From: CAYWWM01 sp965198025
GTDB taxonomy: Bacteria > Acidobacteriota > Terriglobia > 2-12-FULL-54-10
Assembly (NCBI GenBank): GCA_965198025.1
Contig: OZ240237.1
Span: 3,534,001-3,598,000 of the forward strand
DNA length: 64,000 nucleotides
Reading direction: 5' to 3'
Positions 18,030-27,085 of this stretch are shown here, in pieces. Below the pieces are notes generated by a model. The model was not told the origin of the DNA, did not search any database, and was given only the letters and a program-made list of their open reading frames with translations. How positions within the stretch are numbered: the first letter of the stretch is position 1; the number at the start of each line of letters is the position of its first letter. The translations under genes and the position numbers were made by a program.

Positions 18030-18992
18030 GTGCATACGAATGAACTGGAGTTCATCCATCGCATGAAGCAGCGTGAGAACGTGCGGACCGGAGGGGCCGC
18101 CATTCGTGGTTTGCGACACGGAATTGGCGACGACTGCGCCGTCCTGGCCCACAATCGGCGCCACGACCTGCTGGTTACGACCGACCTGTTTCTCGAAGAA
18201 GTTCATTTCCGCCGGCGCTGGCAGAAACAGGATTCGCTCGGCTACAAAGCGCTGGCGCGCGGCTTGAGCGACATCGCCGCCATGGGAGGGACTCCACGTT
18301 TCGTGTTTCTTTCCTTAGCGGTGCCGCGGCGGACTCGCAGCGAATGGATGGACGGCTTTATGGATGGCTTCCTGCGTCTTGCCTCGGCGTCCAAAGTGGT
18401 TCTGGCCGGCGGGGACACCGGAACATCTTCGGCCGGATTTCTGGCCGACGTGGTCGTGATCGGAGAAGTCCCGCGCGGCCAGGCAGTGCTGCGCAGCGGT
18501 GCGCACCCCGGCGATGAGATTTGGGTGTCGGGAGTTTTGGGAACCGCAGCTGCCGGCCTGGCGGCTCTCCAACGCGGCAAGAAGCTTCGGCCTTCCCAGG
18601 CGATGTTTCAAGCCTTTTGTTACCCGGAGCCACGGCTGCGAATCGGCAATTATCTCCGCCGTCGCAAGATCCCCTCCGCCATGCTGGACTTGAGCGACGG
18701 TCTTTCGATGGATCTCGCGCGGCTATCGGAGGCCAGCGCCGTCGGCGCGGAGATCGACGCCGCCTCAGTCCCCTGCCTGGCGGAGACTCTCCTGCACAGT
18801 GCGCTGCATGGAGGCGAAGACTTCGAGCTATTGTTTACGGTTCCTCCGGAACGGTCCCGGCAACTTCGGCGCAGGCTCGGCGGCGTGCCGCTGACCCGGA
18901 TCGGGCGTATCATCCCGCAGCGCAAGTTGTGGCTGATCGAGAACAACCGCAAGCAGCCGCTGCCGATCCTGGGCTTTCAGCATTTCTGGTAA
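18030..18992 (+). CDS. thiL: Thiamine-monophosphate kinase
   Basis: Phosphorylates thiamine monophosphate to thiamine diphosphate with ATP, the last step of cofactor synthesis, in the cytoplasm. All ThiL/PurM-like motifs are visible in the 320 aa: GIGDDC (31-36), DLFLEEVHF (52-60), LSDIAAMGG (79-87), GGDTG (127-131), LDLSDGLS (219-226) and GGEDFELL (261-268). The start is GTG at 18030, which keeps the usual N-terminal 'ELEFIHR' element; the next ATG would remove it. It follows the unknown membrane protein closely. No other thiamin gene is nearby. Confidence 0.93.
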   Translation: MHTNELEFIHRMKQRENVRTGGAAIRGLRHGIGDDCAVLAHNRRHDLLVTTDLFLEEVHFRRRWQKQDSLGYKALARGLSDIAAMGGTPRFVFLSLAVPRRTRSEWMDGFMDGFLRLASASKVVLAGGDTGTSSAGFLADVVVIGEVPRGQAVLRSGAHPGDEIWVSGVLGTAAAGLAALQRGKKLRPSQAMFQAFCYPEPRLRIGNYLRRRKIPSAMLDLSDGLSMDLARLSEASAVGAEIDAASVPCLAETLLHSALHGGEDFELLFTVPPERSRQLRRRLGGVPLTRIGRIIPQRKLWLIENNRKQPLPILGFQHFW

Positions 18993-19025
18993 GGTAGCCC
19001 TATGGCACAGCTTGAATTACATGGC

Positions 19026-19643
19026 CTAACCGTTTTCAGGAAAGCACTTCTCCATCAAATAGGCATCTGACCGGTCGGCGTAGTAATGCCGCAGCACTTT
19101 CTGGCGCCGGTAGCCGCGTTTTTCGTAGAACTGCCGTGCGGTTTCGTTCTGCACCGCGACTTCCAGGATAATCCGGGCAGCGCCGCGCTCCCGCAAGCGC
19201 TCTTCAGCCCGCCCCATCAGGTGGTAGCCGATGCTTTGCCGCCGAAAGTCCGGATGCACGTCGAGCGTCACGATGTGGCCGATGAGAGGCTTCTTCTGGT
19301 AGGCGAGGATAAACGCGACCACGTGCTCGTCCACCTGCGCCACGCAGGCGAACGCACCGCGCTGGGCCAGCGCCAGGGCGATTTCCTCGGGAGCGTAGGC
19401 AATTCCCTCCGGAAAGCACATTCGGTCCAACTCGCAAAGGGATGGAAAATCGGCGGGCTCAAAATCTCGAATCCGAAAGGCGTACTCCTTTACTCGATGA
19501 TGGCACGAATGGAAGGGCGAAATATGACGCCGGTGTAGGCGATCCCGCCAACGACGTATCTGGCTTGTGCGGACGGCCCTTCGGTCCCAGGCCCCACTGG
19601 AATCAGCTCCAGGTGCCGGTGGAGCTGATAATCTTCCTCCCAT
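19026..19643 (-). CDS. rimI: GNAT N-acetyltransferase, RimI-like (start uncertain)
   Basis: Transfers acetyl from acetyl-CoA to a protein N-terminus; RimI acetylates ribosomal protein S18 alanine (family knowledge), though other GNAT substrates are possible. Visible elements are FRIRDFEPADFPSLCELDRM, VTLDVHPDFRRQSIGYHLM (acetyl-CoA loop R-x-x-S-I-G) and LEVAVQNETARQFYEKRGY, a strong RimI pattern. The domain begins at about 19490, but no ATG, GTG or TTG occurs there in frame. The only upstream start is at 19643, which would overlap the 89-aa neighbour by 154 bases and add an unlikely 50-residue tail. A non-standard start or an error is possible. Confidence 0.75.
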   Translation of the reverse strand: MGGRLSAPPAPGADSSGAWDRRAVRTSQIRRWRDRLHRRHISPFHSCHHRVKEYAFRIRDFEPADFPSLCELDRMCFPEGIAYAPEEIALALAQRGAFACVAQVDEHVVAFILAYQKKPLIGHIVTLDVHPDFRRQSIGYHLMGRAEERLRERGAARIILEVAVQNETARQFYEKRGYRRQKVLRHYYADRSDAYLMEKCFPENG

Positions 19644-19759
19644 GCAGCGATCATCGCTTCGGTTGTTTCCGGGTCCAGCCCGAACCCGCTCAAGGGCATA
19701 TGCCGCCCGAAATCCCCCGCCACCGCCAAGTATTTTTCGACCGCCGCTCTGAGGTTCAT
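19490..19759 (-). CDS. Small conserved-looking protein of unknown function
   Basis: An 89-aa protein that I cannot name. It begins MNLRAAVEKYLAV and contains GLDPETTEAMIAAWEEDYQL and GGIAYTGVIFRPSIRAII, a compact alpha/beta pattern with coding-like composition. It sits directly upstream of the rimI-like domain on the same strand; its stop codon (19490-19492) falls where that domain begins, so the two are probably translationally coupled. It could be a small regulator or a partner of the acetyltransferase, but nothing in the sequence settles this. Confidence 0.6.
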   Translation of the reverse strand: MNLRAAVEKYLAVAGDFGRHMPLSGFGLDPETTEAMIAAWEEDYQLHRHLELIPVGPGTEGPSAQARYVVGGIAYTGVIFRPSIRAIIE

Positions 19760-19967
19760 GGTTACGCCAGAATGCCTGCCGGGGTTGGCGGTCGCCTCAA
19801 CCGCTAGTCAAGAACTGTCCGGATTCCGCGGCCCGATGTCAAGCGGGAACGCCCACCACACCGCCCTCAATGCTTTCTACCGGGGAAAGTACTGCCCGTT
19901 CTAGCCGGTGTCCCAGTACAATCGATTCCCCAAGTTTTCATGACTATCGGTTCCAGCCCATTCGTGC

Positions 19968-20930
19968 CTACGCGCGCGGATGGGCTTTATCGTATACCTC
20001 CATCAACTGTCGAATCGAAACGCGCGTGTACTTTTGGGTGCTGGAAAGGCTGCTATGGCCCAGCAGTTCCTGAATGGCCCGCAGATCCGCACCTTCACTG
20101 AGCAGATGCGTGGCAAAGGCATGGCGCAGTGAGTGCGGATGCAGCGTCGGATCGCCAGCGAGCAGGCTCGCATAGCGTTGCACGATGCGGTGCACCGAGC
20201 GCACCGTGAGCCGCTTCCCACGGGCGTTCACAAGCAGTGCAGCGGCGTCCGGCGTTCCATTCGGAAACCGCCGGGAACGCTCCCGCAGGTAGTCTTCGAG
20301 AACCCCCAGCGCTTTCGAGCCGAAGGGAATCGTCCGTTCTTTCCTGCCTTTGCCGTGGACCAGCAGCAGTCTGTCAGCCCGGTTGACCCGCTCCAAGTCG
20401 AGGCCCACCAGTTCGCTCACGCGCAGCCCGGAGCCGTAGAGCAGTTCGAAAATCAGGCGGTTCCGCAGGACCAGCAGCGGGTCCAGGGTCTTGCCCGGTC
20501 GACCGTCGGCTTCCGTTGGCGCTCCCACGGCGTCAATCAATCGGTTTGCTTCCTCCGTCGTCATCACCGAGGGAAGCGTCTGCGGCAGCCGCGGGCTCGA
20601 CACCAGTTTGGCGGGGTTTTCTTTCACCAGGCCCTCCCGGCAGGCGTAGCGATAGAACGAGCGCAGCGCGGCCAGCTTGCGAGCAATCGTCGTGGGCCTG
20701 GCGCGCGCCGAGTAGAGCCGTCCGAGGTATCCGCGAATGGCTTGGTAATCCACTGTAAAGGGAAGCTGGTTGATGGCCGTGCGGCTAGGGGTTCCTTTCC
20801 GCGATGCGGCAAATTCGAAGAATGCTTCCAAATCGCTGTGGTAATTGCGCAGGGTGTGCGCCGAGAAGTTGCGCTCGACGCGCAGGTGTTCCAGGAATTG
20901 CTCGACGGCGCTCGGAAGACGGGGTTCCAT
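19968..20930 (-). CDS. xerC: Tyrosine recombinase XerC
   Basis: Resolves chromosome dimers at dif together with XerD and FtsK (family knowledge). It has the usual length (320 aa), an N-terminal SAM-like core-binding domain (about 5-100) and a catalytic domain with the complete set of residues: R170 (GSGLR), K194 (HGKGRK), H266 and R269 (HSLRH), H292 (LLGHSSLS) and Y301. The start at 20930 gives the standard XerC N-terminus, while the open frame extends without support to 21269. Placement next to trmFO matches the trmFO-xerC arrangement known from Bacillus, which favours XerC over XerD; hslVU does not follow here. Confidence 0.92.
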   Translation of the reverse strand: MEPRLPSAVEQFLEHLRVERNFSAHTLRNYHSDLEAFFEFAASRKGTPSRTAINQLPFTVDYQAIRGYLGRLYSARARPTTIARKLAALRSFYRYACREGLVKENPAKLVSSPRLPQTLPSVMTTEEANRLIDAVGAPTEADGRPGKTLDPLLVLRNRLIFELLYGSGLRVSELVGLDLERVNRADRLLLVHGKGRKERTIPFGSKALGVLEDYLRERSRRFPNGTPDAAALLVNARGKRLTVRSVHRIVQRYASLLAGDPTLHPHSLRHAFATHLLSEGADLRAIQELLGHSSLSSTQKYTRVSIRQLMEVYDKAHPRA

Positions 20931-21015
20931 AGGCTGAACCTTCCTGTCTAGCGTAGCGCAGTTGGCATACGCTTGCCGGGCGGACGGACACGAAGTCCAA
21001 GAAGTCCAAAAGGAG

Positions 21016-22425
21016 TTACGCTTCCGGTTGAGCGTCGGCGGCCGTTCCTGAAGAGGGCAGAGGCGCCGCTTCCGCCGACTGCCCGAGCCATTGCTCCCAC
21101 GTCGTGAGCGCGATGCCGCATTTGCGGGCGTGGCGTTCCTTACGGCCAAGCCGCCGTGGAGTCGTGGCGCACAGCGGCGGCAGCAGGTCAAACGAAATAT
21201 TAGCGGGCTGGTAGTTGGCCGGGTCGGCGTGCGAAATGTAATGGCAAAGCGACCCGAGCGCCGAGGCACGCGGCGGGGGAGACGGCGGTTCGCCAGTGCG
21301 GACTACGTGAGCGGCAAGGACGCCTGCGAGCCATCCGGTGGCGATCGATTCGACGTAGCCTTCGACGCCACAGATCTGCCCGGCAAAGAAAATCCTCGAC
21401 TCGGAGCGCAGTTGCAGCGTGGGTGCAAGCAGCAGCGGGGCGTTGATGTAGGTGTTGCGGTGGATTTGCCCGTAGCGCAGGAACTCAGCCTTCTCGAGGC
21501 CCGGAATCATCCGCAGGATGCGTTTCTGCTCGCCGAACTTCAGGTGATTCTGGAATCCGACCAGGTTGTAGCTGTCCGAGCGGGCGTTCTCGCGCCGCAA
21601 CTGCACGGCGGCATAGGGCATCCGGCCGGTACGCGGGTCCTGCAAACCGACCGGCTTCATCGGTCCGAAGCGCATGGTGTCTCGACCGCGCCGGGCCAAC
21701 TCCTCGATCGGCAGGCAGGCTTCAAAGTAATTCAGATTCTCGAACTCGTGGGCCGTGACTTCCTCGGCCGAGACGAGCGCGTCGTAAAACCACTGGTATT
21801 CTTCTTCGTTGAAGGGGCAGTTCAGGTAGTCGCCGTCGGTGGGGGGGGCACCTTCTGGAATCGCCTTGCCGTCTCGTCCGTAGCGCGAAGCGGTGAAAAC
21901 CTTCTCGTGGTCTATCGACATGGCGTCCACGATCGGGCTGATGGAGTCGTAGAAGAATAACCGGTCCTGTCCGGTGATCTTCTGAATCGACTCCGCGAGC
22001 GCGTCGCTCGTCAAAGGGCCGGTGGCGACAAGGACGATACCTTCGGCGGGAATTTCGCGTAGTTCTTCGCGGCGAATGCGGATCAACCCCACAGGTTCGA
22101 TTTCTTCAGTGACGGCTGCCGCAAAGCGATCGCGGTCAACCGCCAGCGCCTGGCCCGCCGGAACCGCGCAGCGGGCGGCGATCTGCAGAAGCAAGGAATT
22201 TCCCTGCCGCAATTCCTCCTTGAGCAGCCACGGAGCCGTGTTTTCCCGGTCACTTTTGAGCGAGTTGCTGCAGACCAGCTCGGCAAACAGCCCGGTCTTG
22301 TGCGCGGGAGTCGCGACCGCCGGACGCATCTCGTAAAGGTCCACTTCCACGCCGCGCCGCGCCGCCTGCCAGGCAGCCTCCGACCCCGCCAAGCCGCCGC
22401 CGATGATGGTGATGCGGTTCCTCAT
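21016..22425 (-). CDS. trmFO: tRNA (uracil-54-C5)-methyltransferase, folate/FAD-dependent (TrmFO)
   Basis: Methylates U54 in the T-loop of tRNA using methylenetetrahydrofolate and FADH2. The 469-aa protein opens with the FAD-binding motif IIGGGLAGSEAAW, followed by PAHKTGLFAELVCSNSLKSD. C52 and C237 (NYFEACLPIEELARRG) correspond to the two functional cysteines of Bacillus TrmFO. The C-terminal part has the expected NVGFQNHLKFGEQ-like and GQICGVEGYVES segments. The ATG at 22425 begins right at the Rossmann strand; the upstream open frame (to 22563) adds no family sequence. Its stop is 85 bases from the xerC start, suggesting one operon. Confidence 0.94.
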   Translation of the reverse strand: MRNRITIIGGGLAGSEAAWQAARRGVEVDLYEMRPAVATPAHKTGLFAELVCSNSLKSDRENTAPWLLKEELRQGNSLLLQIAARCAVPAGQALAVDRDRFAAAVTEEIEPVGLIRIRREELREIPAEGIVLVATGPLTSDALAESIQKITGQDRLFFYDSISPIVDAMSIDHEKVFTASRYGRDGKAIPEGAPPTDGDYLNCPFNEEEYQWFYDALVSAEEVTAHEFENLNYFEACLPIEELARRGRDTMRFGPMKPVGLQDPRTGRMPYAAVQLRRENARSDSYNLVGFQNHLKFGEQKRILRMIPGLEKAEFLRYGQIHRNTYINAPLLLAPTLQLRSESRIFFAGQICGVEGYVESIATGWLAGVLAAHVVRTGEPPSPPPRASALGSLCHYISHADPANYQPANISFDLLPPLCATTPRRLGRKERHARKCGIALTTWEQWLGQSAEAAPLPSSGTAADAQPEA

Positions 22426-22663
22426 CGCAAGGCCAATTCTATCAAAAGATCTCAAACGGACTGCCGGAACGGTTCCATGTTTAGCTGGCCCGAGCGGGGT
22501 TTCACTGGAGAGTTTCTTGGAGAACCGTTCTCTGATTCGCTGCCGCATCGTGGCTTGTGGCATCCCAAAACGGAGTGAGGCGGCGGAAGAGCCGTTGACC
22601 GAGGTCTTCGGCTTCCAGTATTCTTCAGCGCAACGGAATCCTGCGGTATCCAGGAGGAGCGAA

Positions 22664-23458
22664 ATGAAGTCGAATCGGAGAATGCATGCGGTGAAAATGG
22701 GGACCCTGTTTGTCGCGAGCGTGCTGCTCGCGGTAACCCAGGGGGCCGCACAGGAAATCCGCGTGATGAGCTCGGGCGGTTTCAGCGCGCCCTACCAGGA
22801 AATGGTCCCGGAGTTTGAGCGCCGAACACAGTACAAGATCCTGACTGTCTACGGCGCCTCGATGGGCGGCGCGCCCGACTCGATTCCGATGCGCCTCGAA
22901 CGCGGCGAGCCGGCCGACGTGGTGATTCTGGCAGCCTCAGCGCTCGACCTGCTGGTGGAGCAGGGAAAAGTTGTTTCCGGAAGCCGTGTGGACCTGGTGC
23001 GGTCCAAGATCGGCATGGGCGTCCGCGCCGGAGCGCCCAAACCGGACATCAGCACCGTCGACGCCCTCATCCGCACGCTCCTGAATGCCGAGTCCATCGC
23101 CTACTCGGCGAGCGCCAGCGGGACGTACCTTTCGACCAATCTGTTCCCGCGCCTGGGGATCGCCGAGCAGGTCCGCGACAAAAGCATTCGCGTGGTGAGC
23201 GAGCGGGTCGGGGCAGTGGTGGCGCGCGGCGAAGCCGAGATCGGCTTCCAGCAGATCAGTGAGCTGCTACCGATCGAGGGCCTCGACTACGTTGGGCCGC
23301 TCCCGGACGAGGCCCAGGAAGTCACCATCTTTTCGACCGGGATAGCCGCCGGAGCGAAGAACCTCCAAGGGGCGCGCGACCTGATTGAGTTCCTGGCGTC
23401 GCCGGCCACCATCCCTGCCATCGAAAAGGCCGGCCTTGAGCCGGTCGCTTCACGCTGA
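22664..23458 (+). CDS. ModA-like periplasmic substrate-binding protein
   Basis: Exported type II periplasmic binding protein (264 aa) related to molybdate-binding ModA. A basic N-terminus and hydrophobic core ending TQGAAQ form a signal peptide. The body shows SSGGFSAPYQEMVPEFERRT, YGASMGGAPDSIPMRLERGE-PADVV, SASGTYLSTNLFPRLGI and GEAEIGFQQISELL, typical of the family. The start at 22664 has AGGAGGAGCGAA in front. No permease or ATPase gene accompanies it, so it may be an orphan binding protein and its ligand need not be molybdate. It converges on the third DUF5916 gene. Confidence 0.82.
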   Translation: MKSNRRMHAVKMGTLFVASVLLAVTQGAAQEIRVMSSGGFSAPYQEMVPEFERRTQYKILTVYGASMGGAPDSIPMRLERGEPADVVILAASALDLLVEQGKVVSGSRVDLVRSKIGMGVRAGAPKPDISTVDALIRTLLNAESIAYSASASGTYLSTNLFPRLGIAEQVRDKSIRVVSERVGAVVARGEAEIGFQQISELLPIEGLDYVGPLPDEAQEVTIFSTGIAAGAKNLQGARDLIEFLASPATIPAIEKAGLEPVASR

Positions 23459-23515
23459 CGCGACTCACTCGGCCGGGCCTTAGGATGCCGGCTCCCCCAG
23501 AGTGGTACCGAGCCG

Positions 23516-25864
23516 TTAATAGTCGAACGAGTAAGTGAGCTTGATTTGCAGTGAACGGTCCTTACGGCCGTCGAAGAAGCCCGCGATCTCGCGGCCGGTG
23601 GGGTCGAAGATGGCATGGCGGCCTTCGTTATAGACGATAAAGAGGTCGTCGCCGGGACGAAAGATGTAGTTCAGCCGGAAATTGAAACCCCAGAAGGAAT
23701 CGGTGCTGTTGTACTGCACAAACGTGCTGGTAAGCCACTTGTTGTTGAAGTTGTAATTGATGCGGGTATTGATGACGTGGTCCGTGAACGTGCCGCTGCG
23801 CCGCGGGAAATCCCCCTGGTCGTCGCTATAGTTTCCCGGATCAATGGAAGCTTTGTTCAGGACATATTCCGGCTCCACCGAAAACTGCTCGTTCACCCGC
23901 ACGCCCCCTCGGAAGCTGAACTCGTTCAGACTCCCACCGCTGTAGTAGGCGTAATGCTGCTCCCAGCGGAAACCCCCCTCAACTCGCTTGGCCGGGTTGG
24001 AGCGATAGCGAATGACGTTGCTCCACCACCGGTTTTTCCCCGGAGGAATGACGACGCCTGGGCGCAGTCGAAAGGGCTCCACGGGCCGGTCGAAGTAGGT
24101 ATGGGGAACCCAGCCGAACACGCCGCCGTCCTGAAAAAAAATCTCGAATACATAGGTGCTCTGCTTGGTTTCCAGCACGTTCTTCTGGGTGAAGGAATAC
24201 AAGGAGCGGAAGCCGAGGGAGAGTTGCCGCACGATCCGGCTGTCGGGCCGGGGCTGGATGAAGAACTGCGGCGCAAATTGCCGGAAGTTCCGGCGGGGCG
24301 TGAAGCCCATGTCGTTGCGGAACTCCGGGTCCACGACGGTCCAGGACGTCCCGGCGCGTAAGAAATCGCTGTCCCATCCGATTTCTCCCGCGCTGACCCA
24401 GTTGTCTTCCTGGATCCCGGGCGAACTGGACCTTCCCAGCAGCCCTCCGACGATGAAATGCTGGAATAGGGCGAAGTTGGCATCCATTCCATACACCCGG
24501 TTGAAGTCGCTCGACCCGGCGATTGAGCGGTTCAGAACAAAGCCCCCGATCGAGGAACGTTCCAGGACATCCCGCTTCATCCGCACAACGCTGTAGTTGC
24601 TGACGGGAATCCGCTCCTCAAATACCTTGCCGGTTTCGTCGTCAAACGATTCGGCCAGTTCTTCCGTCTGCACGTTCAGCATTCCCAGGGTAAAGCCGCC
24701 GATCCGTCCGGTGATGCGGCCTCCGCCCCGGATCGGCACAATGCGCCGCCGCGCAGACAGTCCGATGGTCCGGCTGTGGAAGATCACCAGATTATTGCGG
24801 AACGGGCCGCTACTTCCGATCTCGTATGCGCCGGCTCCTTCCTGGAAGAACTCCCTCTTTTCCGGAAAGAATAGCGGGAACCGGTCCAGGTTGACCTGCT
24901 GGTCGTCGACCTCGGTCTGCGCGAAGTCGGTATTGAACGTCAGGTCGGCGGTGAGGCTGGATGTGATGCGGTATTTCATCACCTCGATCCCGGCGTCGGA
25001 GGTGTTGCGCGTGACGCTCCCCGCCGGATCCGAGAACCGCGAAGCACCTCCCAGGAGGAAAGGCTTGATGCGCAGCCGCAGCCCCGTTTCGATGTTCTCG
25101 ATGCCTTCTAGGTGTCCCGCCTGCGAGACGTGTTGCAGCAGGAAGCCGCGATGATATCCGTTCCAATACGAAGATTCGTTTTTCCGGCGGATCACTCGTT
25201 CGATGTCAAGCCCCCAGCCCTGGCCGTTCTCTTCGCTGAGCCGCAGGCTCTTGAACGGGATGGCGAATTCGGCTGTCCAGCCCTCCGGCGTGATCCGGGA
25301 CACCACGTCCCACTGTTCGTCCCAGTTCGCGTTAAGCGTGTCGTCCTCGTTCGTCACCAGAGCGTCGTACTGCGTTCCGAGCGGATTCGTTCGGAAAAGG
25401 AAGGCGTTGCGGTGGTCGTGAAAGGTGTCGAGGACGATGCTGATGGTGTCGTCGTTCTCCAGTTCATTGTCACGCCGCCGCTCGGTGGCGACAATGCCGC
25501 CAGGGTCTTTGTCATAGCAGAGGATTCCGATGTACAGCGTCGTAGGCGTGTAAACGATACGAAAGCCCGTGCGTTCCGTGGAGGGCTCCCCTTCCCGCGG
25601 ATCTTTCTGAATGAACTCCTGGGAACCGCTGGCCTCCTGCCAGGCTGGCTCGTCGAGGATCCCGTCCAGAACCAGCAGAGACTCCGTCCGCACTGCCGCG
25701 ATGCTTCGGCTGCCATGCGTCCCGGCGGCTTCGGGGGCATTGTCCTGGGAGAATAGAGGTGACGGAACAAGCCCGGCCGCCAGACACAAACCTGCCCGCA
25801 GCAGCCATGCATGTAGGATCAAGTTTTGCGCCAGAACCACGCTTGCCTTTCGACTCCAATTCAC
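23516..25864 (-). CDS. DUF5916 protein: CBM9-like domain plus outer-membrane beta barrel (copy 3, divergent)
   Basis: A more distant DUF5916 member (782 aa, GTG start). An exported N-terminus (about 1-40) is followed by a CBM9-like domain (LLVLDGILDEPAWQEA, IVYTPTTLYIGILCYD, SIVLDTFHDHRNAFLFRTN, GWTAEFAIPFKSLRL) and the barrel, whose hallmark reads VDDQQVNLDRFPLFFPEKRE. It ends in an aromatic strand, LKLTYSFDY. Unlike copies 1 and 2 it does not share the near-identical 3' end, and no repeat follows it. Outer-membrane location is expected; its function is unknown. Confidence 0.84.
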   Translation of the reverse strand: MNWSRKASVVLAQNLILHAWLLRAGLCLAAGLVPSPLFSQDNAPEAAGTHGSRSIAAVRTESLLVLDGILDEPAWQEASGSQEFIQKDPREGEPSTERTGFRIVYTPTTLYIGILCYDKDPGGIVATERRRDNELENDDTISIVLDTFHDHRNAFLFRTNPLGTQYDALVTNEDDTLNANWDEQWDVVSRITPEGWTAEFAIPFKSLRLSEENGQGWGLDIERVIRRKNESSYWNGYHRGFLLQHVSQAGHLEGIENIETGLRLRIKPFLLGGASRFSDPAGSVTRNTSDAGIEVMKYRITSSLTADLTFNTDFAQTEVDDQQVNLDRFPLFFPEKREFFQEGAGAYEIGSSGPFRNNLVIFHSRTIGLSARRRIVPIRGGGRITGRIGGFTLGMLNVQTEELAESFDDETGKVFEERIPVSNYSVVRMKRDVLERSSIGGFVLNRSIAGSSDFNRVYGMDANFALFQHFIVGGLLGRSSSPGIQEDNWVSAGEIGWDSDFLRAGTSWTVVDPEFRNDMGFTPRRNFRQFAPQFFIQPRPDSRIVRQLSLGFRSLYSFTQKNVLETKQSTYVFEIFFQDGGVFGWVPHTYFDRPVEPFRLRPGVVIPPGKNRWWSNVIRYRSNPAKRVEGGFRWEQHYAYYSGGSLNEFSFRGGVRVNEQFSVEPEYVLNKASIDPGNYSDDQGDFPRRSGTFTDHVINTRINYNFNNKWLTSTFVQYNSTDSFWGFNFRLNYIFRPGDDLFIVYNEGRHAIFDPTGREIAGFFDGRKDRSLQIKLTYSFDY

Positions 25865-26328
25865 CGTGTCAGCGCTGTCCTGGCCCCAGTCCCAACGGCA
25901 GTCTGACCGACCGATTTAAACCACGTTCCCCACAATAGAAGCTATCACCACTTGAAGGCATGCACCCGGGGTCTCGGGGCAGAGAAAATGAATTCTACCC
26001 GGTTTCCCTTGGCTTCGAAACAGGAAACTTCGACTGGACTTGCCGGGGACACGGTTGACGGAAAAGCAAAAGGGCTGGCGACGCTGCCAGTCCCGGTAAA
26101 GCGGAACCGAAGTTCGTCTCCCCGTCGTTCTCCAGTCTTCCTCGCCCCTGAACAACCCACAATACGATGCCCACGGGAGTCTGCCACGGAGCGAACGGTT
26201 CACTTCTTACGATGGGATCAGCGGGCTAGTTGCTCTCGTTCGGTTCGTGCCGCAGTAGCGCAAGTGCGCTCCACCTATATAATGAAAGACACCGTGAAGC
26301 CAGGCGGCGGCCGCCGGGGACACGCGCG
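25865..26328. other. Intergenic region without a convincing gene
   Basis: 464 bases between two divergent genes. An 80-codon minus-strand frame at 25945-26187 (GDELRFRFTGTGSVASPF...) has somewhat protein-like composition but no recognisable family and no clear ribosome-binding site, so it is not called. The right end holds the candidate promoter at 26257-26283. Confidence 0.4.
26257..26283 (+). promoter_or_regulatory. Candidate promoter with adjacent inverted repeat before the HAD gene
   Basis: A perfect TATAAT at 26278-26283 lies 45 bases before the ATG at 26329. No good -35 is present; instead an inverted repeat AGCGCA-AG-TGCGCT (26257-26270) occupies the spacer, where a regulator could bind. 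Confidence 0.35.
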
Positions 26329-27072
26329 ATGACCAGGAACCCCATCTTCGACACTCTCGTCTTTGATGCTGACGACACGCTCTGGGAGAACAATGTCTAC
26401 TTCGAGCGGGCTGTTGAGGAATACATTGAGCTGCTCGGGATGCTCGCACCGCTTGCGCCGCACCCGCTTGAGGTGCAGCGCGTTCTGAACGAGGTCGAGC
26501 ACGAGTTCATCCCCCTGCGCGGCTACGGCAGCCGCAACTTCATCGACGCCCTGCACGAAACCTTCCGCCGGCTCGATTGCGGAACCGGCGGGCAGGCTTT
26601 CTCGCTGGCGATCGAGACCATCGGAGAACGTCTTCTGCGGCATCCGGTCGACCCCATGCCCGGCGTCGCCGCAACGCTTGCGGCATTGCAGCAGCGTCAC
26701 CGCATGATCGTCTTCACCAAAGGCGACCGCGAGGAACAAGCTGAGAAACTCGAGCGCTCCGGCTTGCGCGTCTTCTTCGAGCGGATGGAAGTCGTCAAGG
26801 AGAAGGACACCGCGGCGTATCAGCAACTGGTTCGCCGCCGGGAGCTGCAGGTCGAAACCACCGCCATGATCGGCAACAGCCCACGCTCGGACGTCCTGCC
26901 GGCTCTAGCCGCGGGCCTCTGGGCCATCTTCATCCCGCACGAGCGCACCTGGAAGCGGGAGGAAGAGCGCGTGGACCCCCACGAGCGCTTGCTCGTCACG
27001 CAGACTATTTCCGGTCTGCCTCACGTCTTATCCACAGCGAGAGTCCGGAGGCAGTCCATCCTGCGCGAATAG
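26329..27072 (+). CDS. HAD-superfamily hydrolase
   Basis: Cytoplasmic HAD phosphatase-like enzyme (247 aa). Motif I is FDADDTLWENN (the aspartates serve as nucleophile and acid/base). Motif II is IVFTKGDREEQ, where T replaces the more usual S/T context of 'vTN'. Motif III is around VVKEKDTAAY (lysine), and motif IV is less canonical, MIGNSPRSDVLPALAAGLWA. This set resembles the YjjG/HAD-IA branch with a helical cap (about 20-105). The substrate is not predictable. The ATG at 26329 opens directly at the first strand; the frame continues upstream to 26230 without support. Confidence 0.82.
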   Translation: MTRNPIFDTLVFDADDTLWENNVYFERAVEEYIELLGMLAPLAPHPLEVQRVLNEVEHEFIPLRGYGSRNFIDALHETFRRLDCGTGGQAFSLAIETIGERLLRHPVDPMPGVAATLAALQQRHRMIVFTKGDREEQAEKLERSGLRVFFERMEVVKEKDTAAYQQLVRRRELQVETTAMIGNSPRSDVLPALAAGLWAIFIPHERTWKREEERVDPHERLLVTQTISGLPHVLSTARVRRQSILRE

Positions 27073-27085
27073 AGACTGGCGGTCA

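Noticed and set aside
22664..23458. Complete molybdate ABC transporter
   Set aside because: No permease or ATPase gene is adjacent, so only an orphan binding protein is called.
25945..26187. 80-codon minus-strand frame in an intergenic region
   Set aside because: Somewhat protein-like, but no family, no ribosome-binding site and no conserved context; kept only as a remark.
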